A DNA stretch of 35,729 nt, taken from the NCBI RefSeq assembly GCF_003611585.1, contig NZ_RAVW01000036.1, positions 1-35,729 on the forward strand, written 5' to 3'. The notes under the pieces were generated by a model. It ran no database searches. It was given only the letters and a program-made list of their open reading frames with translations, and was not told where the DNA came from. Source of the stretch: Corallococcus exercitus (GTDB lineage Bacteria > Myxococcota > Myxococcia > Myxococcales > Myxococcaceae). The position numbers were made by a program, and so were the translations under genes. Position 1 is the first letter of the stretch. Each line of letters opens with the position of its first letter. Below are positions 24,719 through 33,432 of the stretch, piece by piece.

Positions 24719-25906
24719 CTACGCGCCCGGAGCCACGGGCGCCGGAGCTGGCTGCGCGGGAGTGCCATCCACCCACGGCTGGAGCCCGCGCTTCACCCGC
24801 GAGCGCCACGGCGTCTCCACCCACCGGTGGACCGCCACCGACGCGGGCACCAGCAACACCAGCAGCACCGCCAGGAAGCGCGTGGGCGACGACAGGTCCA
24901 CGTGCTTCTCCATCCAGTGCACCAGCTCGCTGACGGGGTACTGGAGCAGGTACAGCGCGTAGCTGGCCCCGCCCAGGTGCACCAGCCACGGCCGCGCCAG
25001 CACCTGCCCCAGCGGCCCCCCGCCGCGCGCCAGCCCGTACACCAGCAGCGCCGACGCGGGCGCCAGCAGCGCGTTGTGCATCAGCGGATACGGGATCCAC
25101 GCGCCCTGCGAGAAGCCCGCGACCAGCAGCGCCGCGCCCGCCAGCGCCATCACCGCGCCGGAGCGCCGGGGCGTCGCCGCCGCCCGCTCCCGCACGAAGA
25201 CGAGCCCCAGGAGCACGCCCATCAGGAACTCCGGCAGGCGCACCAGCGGGTTGAACTTCACCACCGCCAGCCACATGCCACCGAACGCCGCGTCCAGCGT
25301 GCCCGGCCCGTCCGGCCGCAGCACCAGGTAGAGCACCGGCGGCAGCAGGCCCAACATCCACACGCCCACCAGGGCCGCCGCCATGCGCGCGCCCCGGAAG
25401 CGCTCCAGCCGCCCGGCCAGCGCGGGGAACACGGCGTAGAAGAACGCCTCCACCGACACGGACCAGGACGGCGGGTTCCAGTACAGCGCCAGCTTCGGCA
25501 CCCAGGACTGGAGCAGCATCAGCGTGGTGAGCCCCGCCGTGCCCAGCTTCGCCGCAGCCACGGGCAGCGAGTTCGCCGCCAGCGAGCCCTGCGCCGTGGA
25601 CACCGCCGACAACAGGAACATCAGGAGGAACACCGGATACACGCGCGCCACGCGCGCGCTCCAGAACGCCCGGGGCGGGGTCTGCATCCCGCCGGCCGTG
25701 TCCACGTAGTTGTACGCGAGCACGAAGCCGGACAGGAGGAAGAAGACCCCCACGGACGCATAGCCGGAGGCCACCACCTGCACCATCCACTCCGGCGCCA
25801 CACCCTTGAGGCACGGGGTGCCGAAGTGGAACAACACGACGTGCAGGGCCGCCAGGAAGCGCAGCCCCGTCAGTGCATCCAGCGAACCTCCGGACTGCTG
25901 CTTCAT
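24719..25906 (-). CDS. Acyltransferase-3 family membrane O-acyltransferase (copy 1)
   Basis: A 395-residue inner-membrane protein with about ten spans, of the OafA/acyltransferase-3 family that O-acetylates glycans. The N-terminus DALTGLRFLAALHVVLFHFG carries the family Arg (16) and His (22, 27); LLSGFVLAY and NPPSWSVSVEAFFYAVFP are further family blocks. The start codon directly follows the ugd stop (TAGATG), so the two are co-translated. It is a paralogue of the gene at 32136-33305, with nearly the same N-terminal motif and spacing. It is the last gene of the seven-gene glycan run. Confidence 0.93.
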   Translation of the reverse strand: MKQQSGGSLDALTGLRFLAALHVVLFHFGTPCLKGVAPEWMVQVVASGYASVGVFFLLSGFVLAYNYVDTAGGMQTPPRAFWSARVARVYPVFLLMFLLSAVSTAQGSLAANSLPVAAAKLGTAGLTTLMLLQSWVPKLALYWNPPSWSVSVEAFFYAVFPALAGRLERFRGARMAAALVGVWMLGLLPPVLYLVLRPDGPGTLDAAFGGMWLAVVKFNPLVRLPEFLMGVLLGLVFVRERAAATPRRSGAVMALAGAALLVAGFSQGAWIPYPLMHNALLAPASALLVYGLARGGGPLGQVLARPWLVHLGGASYALYLLQYPVSELVHWMEKHVDLSSPTRFLAVLLVLLVPASVAVHRWVETPWRSRVKRGLQPWVDGTPAQPAPAPVAPGA

Positions 25907-27205
25907 CTACTTGCGACCGATGCCGAAGTAGGTGAAGCCCTGCTCACGCATGCGCGCGGGCTGGAAGATGTTGCGGCCGTCGAAGACAACCGGCGACTTC
26001 ATCAGCTTCTTCATGCGGTCGAAGTCCGGGTGGCGGAACTCGTTCCACTCCGTCACCACGAACAGGCCGTCCACGCCCTCCAGCGCGTCGTACGGCAGCT
26101 CCGCGTAGCGGATGCGGTCGCCGAAGACGCGCCTGGCCGCGTGCGAGGACACCGGGTCATGGGCAATCACCGTCGCGCCCTTGCCGATGAGGCCCTCGAT
26201 GACCTCGATGGACGGCGCCTCGCGCATGTCGTCCGTCTTCGGCTTGAACGCCAGGCCCCAGACGCCGAACTTCTTGCCCTCCAGCGACCCGTAGTGCTTC
26301 ACGGCCTTGTTCACGAGCAGCTTCTTCTGGCGCTCGTTGGTGCGCTCCACCGCGCGCAGCAGGTCCAGCTCCAGGCCGTACTCACGCGCCGTGGTGACGA
26401 GCGCCTTCACGTCCTTGGGGAAGCAGGAGCCGCCGTAGCCCACGCCCGGGAAGAGGAACGGGTAGCCGATGCGCTTGTCCGCGCCCAGGCCCTTGCGCAC
26501 GAAGTCCACGTCCGCGCCCACCTTCTCGCAGAGCGCGGAGATGTCGTTCATGAACGAGATGCGCGTCGCGAGCATCGCGTTGGCCGCGTACTTCGTCAGC
26601 TCCGCGGAGCGCGTGTCCATGAACAGGATGGGGTTCTCCGTGCGCACGAACGGCGCGTAGAGCTCACCCATGATCTTCCGCGCCCGCTCGGTGTCCGCGC
26701 CAATGACGACGCGGTCCGGCTTGAAGAAGTCGTCCAGCGCGGCGCCTTCCTTGAGGAACTCCGGGTTGGAGACGACGTCGAACTCCACGTTCGTCACCTT
26801 GGCGATGGCGTCGCGAACCTTGTCCGCGGTGCCCACCGGCACGGTGCTCTTGTCCACCACCACCGTGTACTGCTTCATCGCGCGGCCCACCGCCTGCGCC
26901 GCCGCGAGCACGTACTGGAGGTCGGCCTCGCCGCTCTCACCCTCGGGCGTGCCCACCGCGATGAACACGGCCTGGGCGTTCGCCACGCCCTCCGCCAGGT
27001 TCGTGGTGAACGTGAGGCGCTGCTCCTTCACGTTCTTCTTGATGAGCTCCTCCAGACCCGGCTCGTAGATGGGAACCTGTCCATCCTGGAGCATGCGGAT
27101 CTTCCGCTCGTCGATGTCCACGCACGCGACGTCGTTGCCCGAGTCCGCGAAGCAGGTGCCCGCGACGAGTCCGACGTAGCCCGATCCGATAATGGCAATG
27201 CGCAT
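25907..27205 (-). CDS. ugd: UDP-glucose 6-dehydrogenase
   Basis: A 432-residue cytosolic enzyme making UDP-glucuronate from UDP-glucose with two NAD. The N-terminal Rossmann motif is GSGYVG at 7-12, Lys205 lies in ELTKYAANA, and the catalytic Cys261 is in the classic FPGVGYGGSCFPKD. Length is typical for bacterial UGD/BceC. It sits 104 bases after the first nucleotidyltransferase-like gene and immediately before the acyltransferase. An AGGA stands 10 bases before the ATG. Its presence indicates that the glycan may contain glucuronate or a derived sugar such as galacturonate or xylose. The 27206-27309 gap has no gene. Confidence 0.97.
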   Translation of the reverse strand: MRIAIIGSGYVGLVAGTCFADSGNDVACVDIDERKIRMLQDGQVPIYEPGLEELIKKNVKEQRLTFTTNLAEGVANAQAVFIAVGTPEGESGEADLQYVLAAAQAVGRAMKQYTVVVDKSTVPVGTADKVRDAIAKVTNVEFDVVSNPEFLKEGAALDDFFKPDRVVIGADTERARKIMGELYAPFVRTENPILFMDTRSAELTKYAANAMLATRISFMNDISALCEKVGADVDFVRKGLGADKRIGYPFLFPGVGYGGSCFPKDVKALVTTAREYGLELDLLRAVERTNERQKKLLVNKAVKHYGSLEGKKFGVWGLAFKPKTDDMREAPSIEVIEGLIGKGATVIAHDPVSSHAARRVFGDRIRYAELPYDALEGVDGLFVVTEWNEFRHPDFDRMKKLMKSPVVFDGRNIFQPARMREQGFTYFGIGRK

Positions 27206-27309
27206 TCTTTAAGTGTCCTGGTTTCGACAGGTGGCGTCATGAACTCATACGCCGACCCGCGCACCGAAAGAAAGCCCGGGGGCGCAGGACGCAGAGCAAC
27301 CAGACAGGC

Positions 27310-28281
27310 TTATCGCCCTGTGAGGAGGCGCCGCAGTCTGTCCACGCCCCGCAGGGCGGACGAACGTCCAGGGGTGCTCACCGGACCCACCACCCCCCTG
27401 TCCAGCAGCTCACGCGTCGCGCGGCGCAGCGGCGGGAAGGCGGCGGTGGCCTGGGCCTCCGCGTCCGGGAACAGCCGCGCCACGATGGCCAGCGACGTGT
27501 AGAGGGCGCGCTCCAGGCCGAACGCCTCCGCGCGCGACAGGAGCGCCGGCACGTCCAGCGGGCGCGAGTACACGCCGCCCATCCAGGTGGCGCCGGTGAT
27601 GAGCTCGCGCAGGTCCACGAACGACAGCCACGGCACGTCATACCCGTGGTGAGCCTGGTCCAGCGCGGTGAGCAACAGCACGTCCTCCAGCTCCGGGCGG
27701 AAGACGGACTGTCCGTAGACCTTCATGGGTCGGGCGCGCTCGAAGATGCCGGCCAACTGCTCACGTCGGTTCGCGCCCAGCACGTCCGCGTAGAGGTGGA
27801 TGGGGGTGCGGCCGTCGGACACGATGCGCGCCGCGCCCGTGTTGCCCGTGTCCGGCTCCGGGACGAACTCGTGGTTGGACAGATAGCCGGCGAAGCCGTC
27901 CACGTCCATGCGGCGCACCAGCACCTGGATGTCCAGCACGGGCCGGAAGCCCACGTGCGGATAGAGCGCCTCCGCGAAGGCCGCGCCGCCCAGCAGGAGC
28001 AGCTTGCGGCCCTCCAGCTGATCCACGATGCGCTTGAAGTGGACCAGCTTCATGACGTTGTCGTTCACGGAGCCGGTGTAGATGGCCATCAGCCGGTCGC
28101 GGGCCCACTCCGGCGCCTCGCCCCCGCCCATCCGGTACTCCAGGTTGTACGCCGCCAGCGGCGCCAGCCCTTGGGAGATGGCCCAGTCGACATAGGCCTC
28201 CCACGGCGCGCCCCGGAGCTTTCCGCGCGGAGGCTCGAAGGAGGACAGGACCCGGAAGGTGTCGAGGAGGCTGGGCGCCAT
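27310..28281 (-). CDS. Nucleotidyltransferase-family protein with degenerate active site
   Basis: A 323-residue protein of the NTP_transf_5 (nucleotidyltransferase-like) family, judged by LLLLGGAAFAEALYPHVGFRPVLDIQVLVRR at 94-124 and the C-terminal helical half. The family pattern is a GG or KG loop, then R..xDxDLL for metal binding. Here the second Asp of the pair is Gln (Asp117, Gln119) and the loop Lys is Gly. The adjacent gene has the complete pattern, so this copy may be a non-catalytic or altered-specificity partner. Members often occur in exopolysaccharide and peptide modification clusters; the substrate is unknown. It lies 39 bases after its paralogue and 104 bases before ugd. Confidence 0.82.
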   Translation of the reverse strand: MAPSLLDTFRVLSSFEPPRGKLRGAPWEAYVDWAISQGLAPLAAYNLEYRMGGGEAPEWARDRLMAIYTGSVNDNVMKLVHFKRIVDQLEGRKLLLLGGAAFAEALYPHVGFRPVLDIQVLVRRMDVDGFAGYLSNHEFVPEPDTGNTGAARIVSDGRTPIHLYADVLGANRREQLAGIFERARPMKVYGQSVFRPELEDVLLLTALDQAHHGYDVPWLSFVDLRELITGATWMGGVYSRPLDVPALLSRAEAFGLERALYTSLAIVARLFPDAEAQATAAFPPLRRATRELLDRGVVGPVSTPGRSSALRGVDRLRRLLTGR

Positions 28282-28320
28282 GGTGCGGCACCTTTAATGG
28301 GCCGGGCCTGCCCGCCGCAA

Positions 28321-29397
28321 TCACCGTCTTCCAGCAGGCGAGCGGACGGGCCTTGGCGCCCCTGGCTCCGCGCCGGTCCCGGGAGGAGGCCTGAGCCCCC
28401 GCAGCCGCCGCAGCGCGTACCGCACCATGGGCCGGGCCCGGGGGGCCAGGGCCAGCTTCGCGGCAATCCACGCCGGCTTGCTGCGCGCCAGGTCCGCCCC
28501 CATCAGCCGGGGTCCGGAGAACAGCCGCGTCGCCAGCGCGCGCTGCCACCGGGGGGGCGCCAGCGCCTTGAGCACCCACGGCGGCACCGGCGCATCCAGC
28601 AGCCGGTGCGCGGCGTCCCACGCGTACCAGACCAGGTGGGGCAGCCCCGTGCGCCGTGCGCGCGTCACCACCCGGTCCCAGTCGAGCTTCGGGTGCGCCC
28701 GCGCCAGCAGCTTCAAATCAAACAGCCACGCCAGCCGCTGCAGCAGGTGGTTGCTCGCGTGCAGGGACAGGTACACGGCCTCGTCCTCCGCGCACAGGTA
28801 GCGCACGGGGTGGCCGTCCAGCGTCGCGTCCTCGGCCCGCGCCACCAGCGCGTCGCCTTCCAGCGACTGGCCGTAGCCCGCGAGCGCGCGGTAGTGCAGC
28901 TCCACCATGCCGTCGGGGCCGGTGAGCTCCACGTGGTGCGCGTCGTCCTGGTCCACGTCACCGGCCTGGGTGGTGAGGCCCATCCCCTCCAGCGCATGCA
29001 CGGAGCACAGCACGCGGGCGCGCGGCACCAGCAGGTCCACGTCGTTCGTCGCGCGCTGCAACGGCTCCGGGTACAGCCTGCGCGCCAGCCCGTAGCCCTT
29101 GAGCAACACCGGCGTCACGCCCACCGCCGCCAGCGCCGTCAGGCTCCGCGACAGCAGCGAGCGCACGCGCATGCCCCGCGCCGCGCTCATCCGGGCCTCG
29201 CGATGCAGCAGCGCTCCGGCATCCGGCGTCAGCGTCCAGCCCGCCTTCGCGAGCGCGTGCTCGACGAAGCCCGCCAGCCCGTGGCGCACGGCGGCCTTCA
29301 CCAGCGCGTCGCAGGCGCCCGCGTCCGAAGGGACGGGAGTGGACGGCGCTTCCGGCCAGGCCTGGAGCAGGGTCAGCAGGGCCGGGGCGGCGGTCAT
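28321..29397 (-). CDS. Nucleotidyltransferase-family protein, intact motif
   Basis: A 358-residue NTP_transf_5-like protein with an N-terminal helical part and the catalytic pattern VLLKGYGLARRLYPEPL then NDVDLLV, giving Lys100 and the metal-binding Asp119 and Asp121. The later region has EDEAVYLSLHASNH and an Arg/Pro-rich basic tail (about 320-358). It begins 4 bases after the sugar-phosphate transferase stop and ends 39 bases before its paralogue. The family is predicted to transfer nucleotides to sugars, proteins or small molecules, but I cannot say which. Confidence 0.83.
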   Translation of the reverse strand: MTAAPALLTLLQAWPEAPSTPVPSDAGACDALVKAAVRHGLAGFVEHALAKAGWTLTPDAGALLHREARMSAARGMRVRSLLSRSLTALAAVGVTPVLLKGYGLARRLYPEPLQRATNDVDLLVPRARVLCSVHALEGMGLTTQAGDVDQDDAHHVELTGPDGMVELHYRALAGYGQSLEGDALVARAEDATLDGHPVRYLCAEDEAVYLSLHASNHLLQRLAWLFDLKLLARAHPKLDWDRVVTRARRTGLPHLVWYAWDAAHRLLDAPVPPWVLKALAPPRWQRALATRLFSGPRLMGADLARSKPAWIAAKLALAPRARPMVRYALRRLRGLRPPPGTGAEPGAPRPVRSPAGRR

Positions 29398-29401
29398 GGG
29401 C

Positions 29402-30889
29402 TCACCGCCTGAGCGCGATGATGCGCTCGGGCGCCGCGGCCTCCAGCGCCACCAGCTGCTCCACCCGCTCCGCCACCGCGTCCGCGACGACCTCCAGCGC
29501 CAGCTCCTCGTCGCGGTCGATGGCGGCCCGGCCGTCGCGCCACACCAGGCGCAGGGCGCCGAAGAGGGTCTCCTCCTCCTTCACGTCCAGGCGCACCTCC
29601 AGCGCGGTCGCGGCGCCGGCGTCCGGCTGCTGGGACTCGAAGACGACGCCGCCGCCCACGTCGTCATGCGGGCGGCGCAGGCGCAGCTCCAGCACGGACA
29701 GGCTCAGGCCCTGGGACAGCGGCCGGACGGCGTTCCACACCTCCTGGAACGAGCCGGCCGCGCGCACCGCGCCGGTGACGGAGCGCACCAGCGAGCGCAG
29801 CTCCTGGTTGCGCTGGCGCGTCTGCTGGACCGCGTTCATGTGGCGCACGTCCAGGTAGCCCAGCTTGCGCATCAGCACCATGATGACCACGCCGATGCCG
29901 CTGAGCAGCAGCGCGCTCTGCATGCTGTTGGCGAAGTGCAGCCCCAGCGCGGTGAGCATGAACAGCGTGCACAGCGCGTAGAGCACCAGCACGGTGGTGC
30001 GGTGCGACAGCAGGAAGCGGCTCATCAGCCGGTGGTGGATGTGCTCCTTGTCCGCGCTGAACAAGGGTCTGCCCAGCAGCGAGCGACGCACCATGGCCAG
30101 CAGCGTGTCCATGATGGGCAGGCCCAGCGCCATCACCGGCACGAGCAGCGCCACCGCGGTGCCGCTCTTGGACGACGTCTTGATGGACACCGCCGCGAGC
30201 ACGAAGCCCAGGAACATGCTGCCCGTGTCCCCCATGAAGATGGAGGCCGGGTTGAAGTTGAAGACGAGGAACCCGAGGATGGCGCCCGCGAGCGCCGCCA
30301 TCAGCAGGCACAGCAGCACGTCCCCGCGCATCAGCGCGAGCAGGAAGTGGGTGCCCACGCCGAAGAACGCGACGCCGCCCGCCAGCCCGTCCAACCCGTC
30401 GATGAGGTTGAGCGCGTTGATGACGCCCACCACCCACAGCACCGTCAGGGGCAGGCTGAGCAGCCCCAGCGTCAGCTCCGCGCCGAAGGGATTGGCCAGC
30501 ACCTCGATGCGGAAGCCCAGCGCGTACAGGCCCAGCGCCACCGCGAACTGCACGGAGAACTTCAGCTTCGCGTCCGCGCCCTTGAGGTCGTCGTAGAAGC
30601 CCAGCCCCGCGATGATGGCGCCGCCCACGAAGAGGCCGACGATGAGCTCCGTCTGCGCGAGGAACTGGTCGCCCACGCCCGAGTCCACGATGAACAGCGC
30701 GCACAGCGGCGCGAAGAAGCCCCCCACGATGCCAATGCCACCCAGCCGCGGGATGGGCCGCACGTGCACCTTGCGGCTGGAGTTCGCTTGATCCAACCAG
30801 CCCCACGCCAGCGCGCGCTCGCGCACGCGCCAGGTCAGGACGACCGCCACGAGGAGCGAAACGAGGAAGGCGACGAAGAAGGTGATCAT
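29402..30889 (-). CDS. WecA/TagO-type undecaprenyl-phosphate sugar-1-phosphate transferase with cytosolic C-terminal extension
   Basis: A 495-residue membrane enzyme of the MraY/WecA (GT4-type polyisoprenyl-phosphate hexose-1-P) family, which starts glycan assembly by moving sugar-1-phosphate from a UDP-sugar to undecaprenyl phosphate. About eleven spans fill 1-340. Catalytic blocks are FYDDLK (98-103), NLIDGLDGLAGG (161-172), MGDTGS (219-224) and HIHHRL (283-288). Usual length is about 350; the extra 150 residues (345-495) are soluble, with a coiled helix and a GAF-like pattern ending DEELALEVVADAVAERVEQL. I start at ATG 30889, where the first span begins; ATGs at 30913 and 30925 are possible. 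It lies 88 bases after the glycosyltransferase gene. Confidence 0.92.
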   Translation of the reverse strand: MITFFVAFLVSLLVAVVLTWRVRERALAWGWLDQANSSRKVHVRPIPRLGGIGIVGGFFAPLCALFIVDSGVGDQFLAQTELIVGLFVGGAIIAGLGFYDDLKGADAKLKFSVQFAVALGLYALGFRIEVLANPFGAELTLGLLSLPLTVLWVVGVINALNLIDGLDGLAGGVAFFGVGTHFLLALMRGDVLLCLLMAALAGAILGFLVFNFNPASIFMGDTGSMFLGFVLAAVSIKTSSKSGTAVALLVPVMALGLPIMDTLLAMVRRSLLGRPLFSADKEHIHHRLMSRFLLSHRTTVLVLYALCTLFMLTALGLHFANSMQSALLLSGIGVVIMVLMRKLGYLDVRHMNAVQQTRQRNQELRSLVRSVTGAVRAAGSFQEVWNAVRPLSQGLSLSVLELRLRRPHDDVGGGVVFESQQPDAGAATALEVRLDVKEEETLFGALRLVWRDGRAAIDRDEELALEVVADAVAERVEQLVALEAAAPERIIALRR

Positions 30890-30977
30890 GCGAGAGGAGC
30901 TTCCACCGCGCATCGTGACGGCCACCGGAGCAGCGCGTCAACGTCCCGGCGTCGCAAGTTCGAAACGACGCGCCTGC

Positions 30978-32126
30978 CTACTTGCCGCCAGAAGCCCTGA
31001 CACGCAGGACTTCTTCGTAAAGCGCAAGGGTGCGAGCGGCGATGTCGGGCCAGGTGAGTCCCTGCACCTGGGCCTGGGCCGCGCGCCGCAGTTCCTGCCG
31101 CCGGGGTGCATCCGCCGCCAGTTCGTGCACCGCCGCCACCAGTGCGTCCACGTCTCCAATGGGGAAGAGCAGACCCGTGCGGCCGGGGTGCACGACGGAA
31201 GGAGCCACGCCCACGGGGGTGGAGACGGGCACGAGCCCGGAGGCCATGGCCTCCACCAGCGCCATGCCGTAGCCCTCCGTGCGGCTGGCGAAGAGGAGCA
31301 CCTCCTCGCGCGCGAGCAGGCCGGGCAGCGTCGCGTTCGCGTAGCGCGGGACCACGTGGAGCTGGGGTTGGAGGGACGCGGGGAAGGCGGCGCGGACCTC
31401 GGGCTCGGGGGTGCCGGTGCCGTAGAGGGTCAGGGTGAAGGAGAGCCCCTGGGCGTGCAGCCGGGTCACGGCGGCGATGACGTCATCGACGCCCTTGGCC
31501 TTGAGGAAGGAGCCCACCATCGCGAGCCGCAAGGGGCCTTCCGGGTGCGGCGCCGGGAGGGCCAGCCCGTGGAAGGCCGCGTCGAGCCCATGGCCGATGA
31601 CGCTCAGCTTGTCCGCGGGGATGCGCAGTTGTTCGCGCGCGAAGGCAGCGTCGCCTTCGTTGAGGAGCACGGTGTGGTCCGCCAGGCGCAGCGTCTGCTC
31701 CACCTCCCAGAGGCGGAAGCCGCCGTTGTAGAGCGGGTATCTCCAGCTCAAGCGCATCCGGCCCGCGCGCGCGTCGGCGCGGATCCGCCGTGAGAAGGAG
31801 TGCTCCAGGCCGTGGCTGCGCGTCACCAGCGCGTGCCGGCGGAGGGCACCGGGACGGCCCAGGCGTGCCCAGGGCCACGCGTCCCCGGTGGTGACGTCGA
31901 GCACGTCATAACGGCGCGCCACGCGGGCGAGATGCGCGGAGAGGATCCACGGGAAGCGCAGGTTGTGGAGCGCGGTGAAGTGCTTCACGCCGGGGAACGC
32001 GTCGCCGTAGCTGTAGAAGTCCACGGTGCAGCCCCGGGCCTGGAGCGCGCGGCCCAGCGCGAGCGTCACGCCGGGCGCGCCCTGGTCCTGTGACAGCGGG
32101 TGATGGATGGCGAGGAGCACGCGCAT
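30978..32126 (-). CDS. Glycosyltransferase, family 4 (GT-B fold)
   Basis: A 382-residue cytosolic GT-B glycosyltransferase. The N-terminal half begins MRVLLAIHHPLSQDQGAPGV with the donor-lobe glycine pattern, while the C-terminal half carries LRLAMVGSFLKAKGVDDVI (199-217) and the retaining EX7E motif at Glu284-Glu292 (EGYGMALVE). This places it in family 4, using a UDP- or GDP-sugar, with unknown acceptor. A weak GAAG is the only upstream ribosome binding sequence; the start lies 9 bases after the acyltransferase stop, so translation is probably coupled. It is the only ordinary glycosyltransferase in the glycan run, which implies that others act from elsewhere. Confidence 0.92.
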   Translation of the reverse strand: MRVLLAIHHPLSQDQGAPGVTLALGRALQARGCTVDFYSYGDAFPGVKHFTALHNLRFPWILSAHLARVARRYDVLDVTTGDAWPWARLGRPGALRRHALVTRSHGLEHSFSRRIRADARAGRMRLSWRYPLYNGGFRLWEVEQTLRLADHTVLLNEGDAAFAREQLRIPADKLSVIGHGLDAAFHGLALPAPHPEGPLRLAMVGSFLKAKGVDDVIAAVTRLHAQGLSFTLTLYGTGTPEPEVRAAFPASLQPQLHVVPRYANATLPGLLAREEVLLFASRTEGYGMALVEAMASGLVPVSTPVGVAPSVVHPGRTGLLFPIGDVDALVAAVHELAADAPRRQELRRAAQAQVQGLTWPDIAARTLALYEEVLRVRASGGK

Positions 32127-32135
32127 GCGCGAGCT

Positions 32136-33305
32136 TCATAGCAGACCGCTGGCGGCGGTCAGGGGTGACGGGCGGGGCCGCGCCCAACGGGCCCGGAGCC
32201 AGCGCCGCGCGGGTTCCTCCAGCCACGCGTGCACCGCCAACGCCACCAGCACGAACGACGTGATGGCCAGCGCGCTGTAGCCCCACGGCGCGCGTTGTTC
32301 CAGGGCAGCCCCGGACCACCGCTCCGCGCTCCGCGCATAGAACGCCAGGGGGACGTGGAGGATGTAGAGCGCGTAGCTGGCTTCGCCCAGGCGGACCACC
32401 GGAGCCCGCGCCAGGAAGGCCGCGAGCCGCCCGTGCCCACACGCGAGCGTCCAGATGAGCCATGCGAACACCGGCGTCAGCAGCACGTCCCGGAATGCCC
32501 AGGTCTGCCCCGGCCAGGACACCCACAGCAGTCCCAGCGCGGTCCCCGCCGCGACAAGGCCGCTCCCGGAAGCGCCAGGCATGGACTCCTGACGGCGCAG
32601 CACGAAGGCGCGTCCCAGCACCACGCCCAGCAGGAACTGCGGCAGCTTGAGCAGCGGCGAGTACTCGCCCACCCGCAGCCAGGTCTCCGGGTGCACGGCC
32701 TCGGTCGCCCACCCGCCGGCCCCCGTGAACCACAGGCCGTACAGCAGCATGGAGCTCGCGGTCAGGCACACGGCGGCCCACGCCAGCCCCTTCGCCCCGA
32801 GCCGGACCAGGGGCCCGGCCAGCACGGGGAAGAGCAGGTAGAAGAAGGCCTCCGCGGACAACGACCAGCCCGGGCAGTTCCACGCGCAGGCCACGGGAGG
32901 AATCCACGCCTGGGTCAGGCTCGTGACGGCGGCGCCCACGCCCAGAAGCCTCTGGAGCGCCGGGAGCGTCCACCCGGCCTCCTGCCGCAGGACGGCCAGG
33001 AAGAACGGCGGCGCCTCCAACACCAGGCCCAGCAGGTACACGGGGTAGATGCGCGCCAGCCGCGCCACCCAGAACGCACGCCGCGACACCGGGCCGGGCG
33101 ATGCGCTTCCCAGGTACGCCTGGGCCAGCACGAAGCCGGAGAGGATGAAGAACAGGGTGACGCTCGCGGGGCCGTTGTCGAGCAAGGCCCCGAGCCACCC
33201 GGTCCGACCCTCTCGCGGCGTCACGTGGAAGGCCACCACGTGGAGCGCGGCGAAGAAGCGAAGACCGGTCAGCGCCGGGAGCGAGGGACGCGGCGCGGAG
33301 GCCAT
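32136..33305 (-). CDS. Acyltransferase-3 family membrane O-acyltransferase (copy 2)
   Basis: A 389-residue integral membrane protein with about ten spans. It shares with the gene at 24719-25906 the start LTGLRFFAALHVVAFHV (Arg16, His22, His27 in both), FFILSGFVLAQAYL and CPGWSLSAEAFFYLLFP, so the two are paralogues that probably O-acylate glycans of the same pathway. It is the first gene of the minus-strand run and its stop is 9 bases from the glycosyltransferase start. The region 33306-33432 between it and the divergent third acyltransferase holds the promoters; I see no clear -35/-10 pair there. Confidence 0.93.
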   Translation of the reverse strand: MASAPRPSLPALTGLRFFAALHVVAFHVTPREGRTGWLGALLDNGPASVTLFFILSGFVLAQAYLGSASPGPVSRRAFWVARLARIYPVYLLGLVLEAPPFFLAVLRQEAGWTLPALQRLLGVGAAVTSLTQAWIPPVACAWNCPGWSLSAEAFFYLLFPVLAGPLVRLGAKGLAWAAVCLTASSMLLYGLWFTGAGGWATEAVHPETWLRVGEYSPLLKLPQFLLGVVLGRAFVLRRQESMPGASGSGLVAAGTALGLLWVSWPGQTWAFRDVLLTPVFAWLIWTLACGHGRLAAFLARAPVVRLGEASYALYILHVPLAFYARSAERWSGAALEQRAPWGYSALAITSFVLVALAVHAWLEEPARRWLRARWARPRPSPLTAASGLL

Positions 33306-33432
33306 GAGGGAAGCCTTGAGTATGCGCCCCCGCGAGCCCGCCCGACAACCGCTTCGGGTTCACGCCGGGTCGCCTCGCGGGCGGACGGGCAGCCTCGCGG
33401 TCATTGCCGCGCTGGAGCGCGTATGGGACACA

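Noticed and set aside
24827-27502. 891-codon open frame on the plus strand
   Set aside because: It lies antisense to acyltransferase-3 and ugd, is His/Arg/Gln-rich and is a by-product of strong third-position GC bias.
29099-31000. 633-codon open frame on the plus strand
   Set aside because: Antisense to the WecA-type and nucleotidyltransferase genes, low complexity, and without family resemblance.
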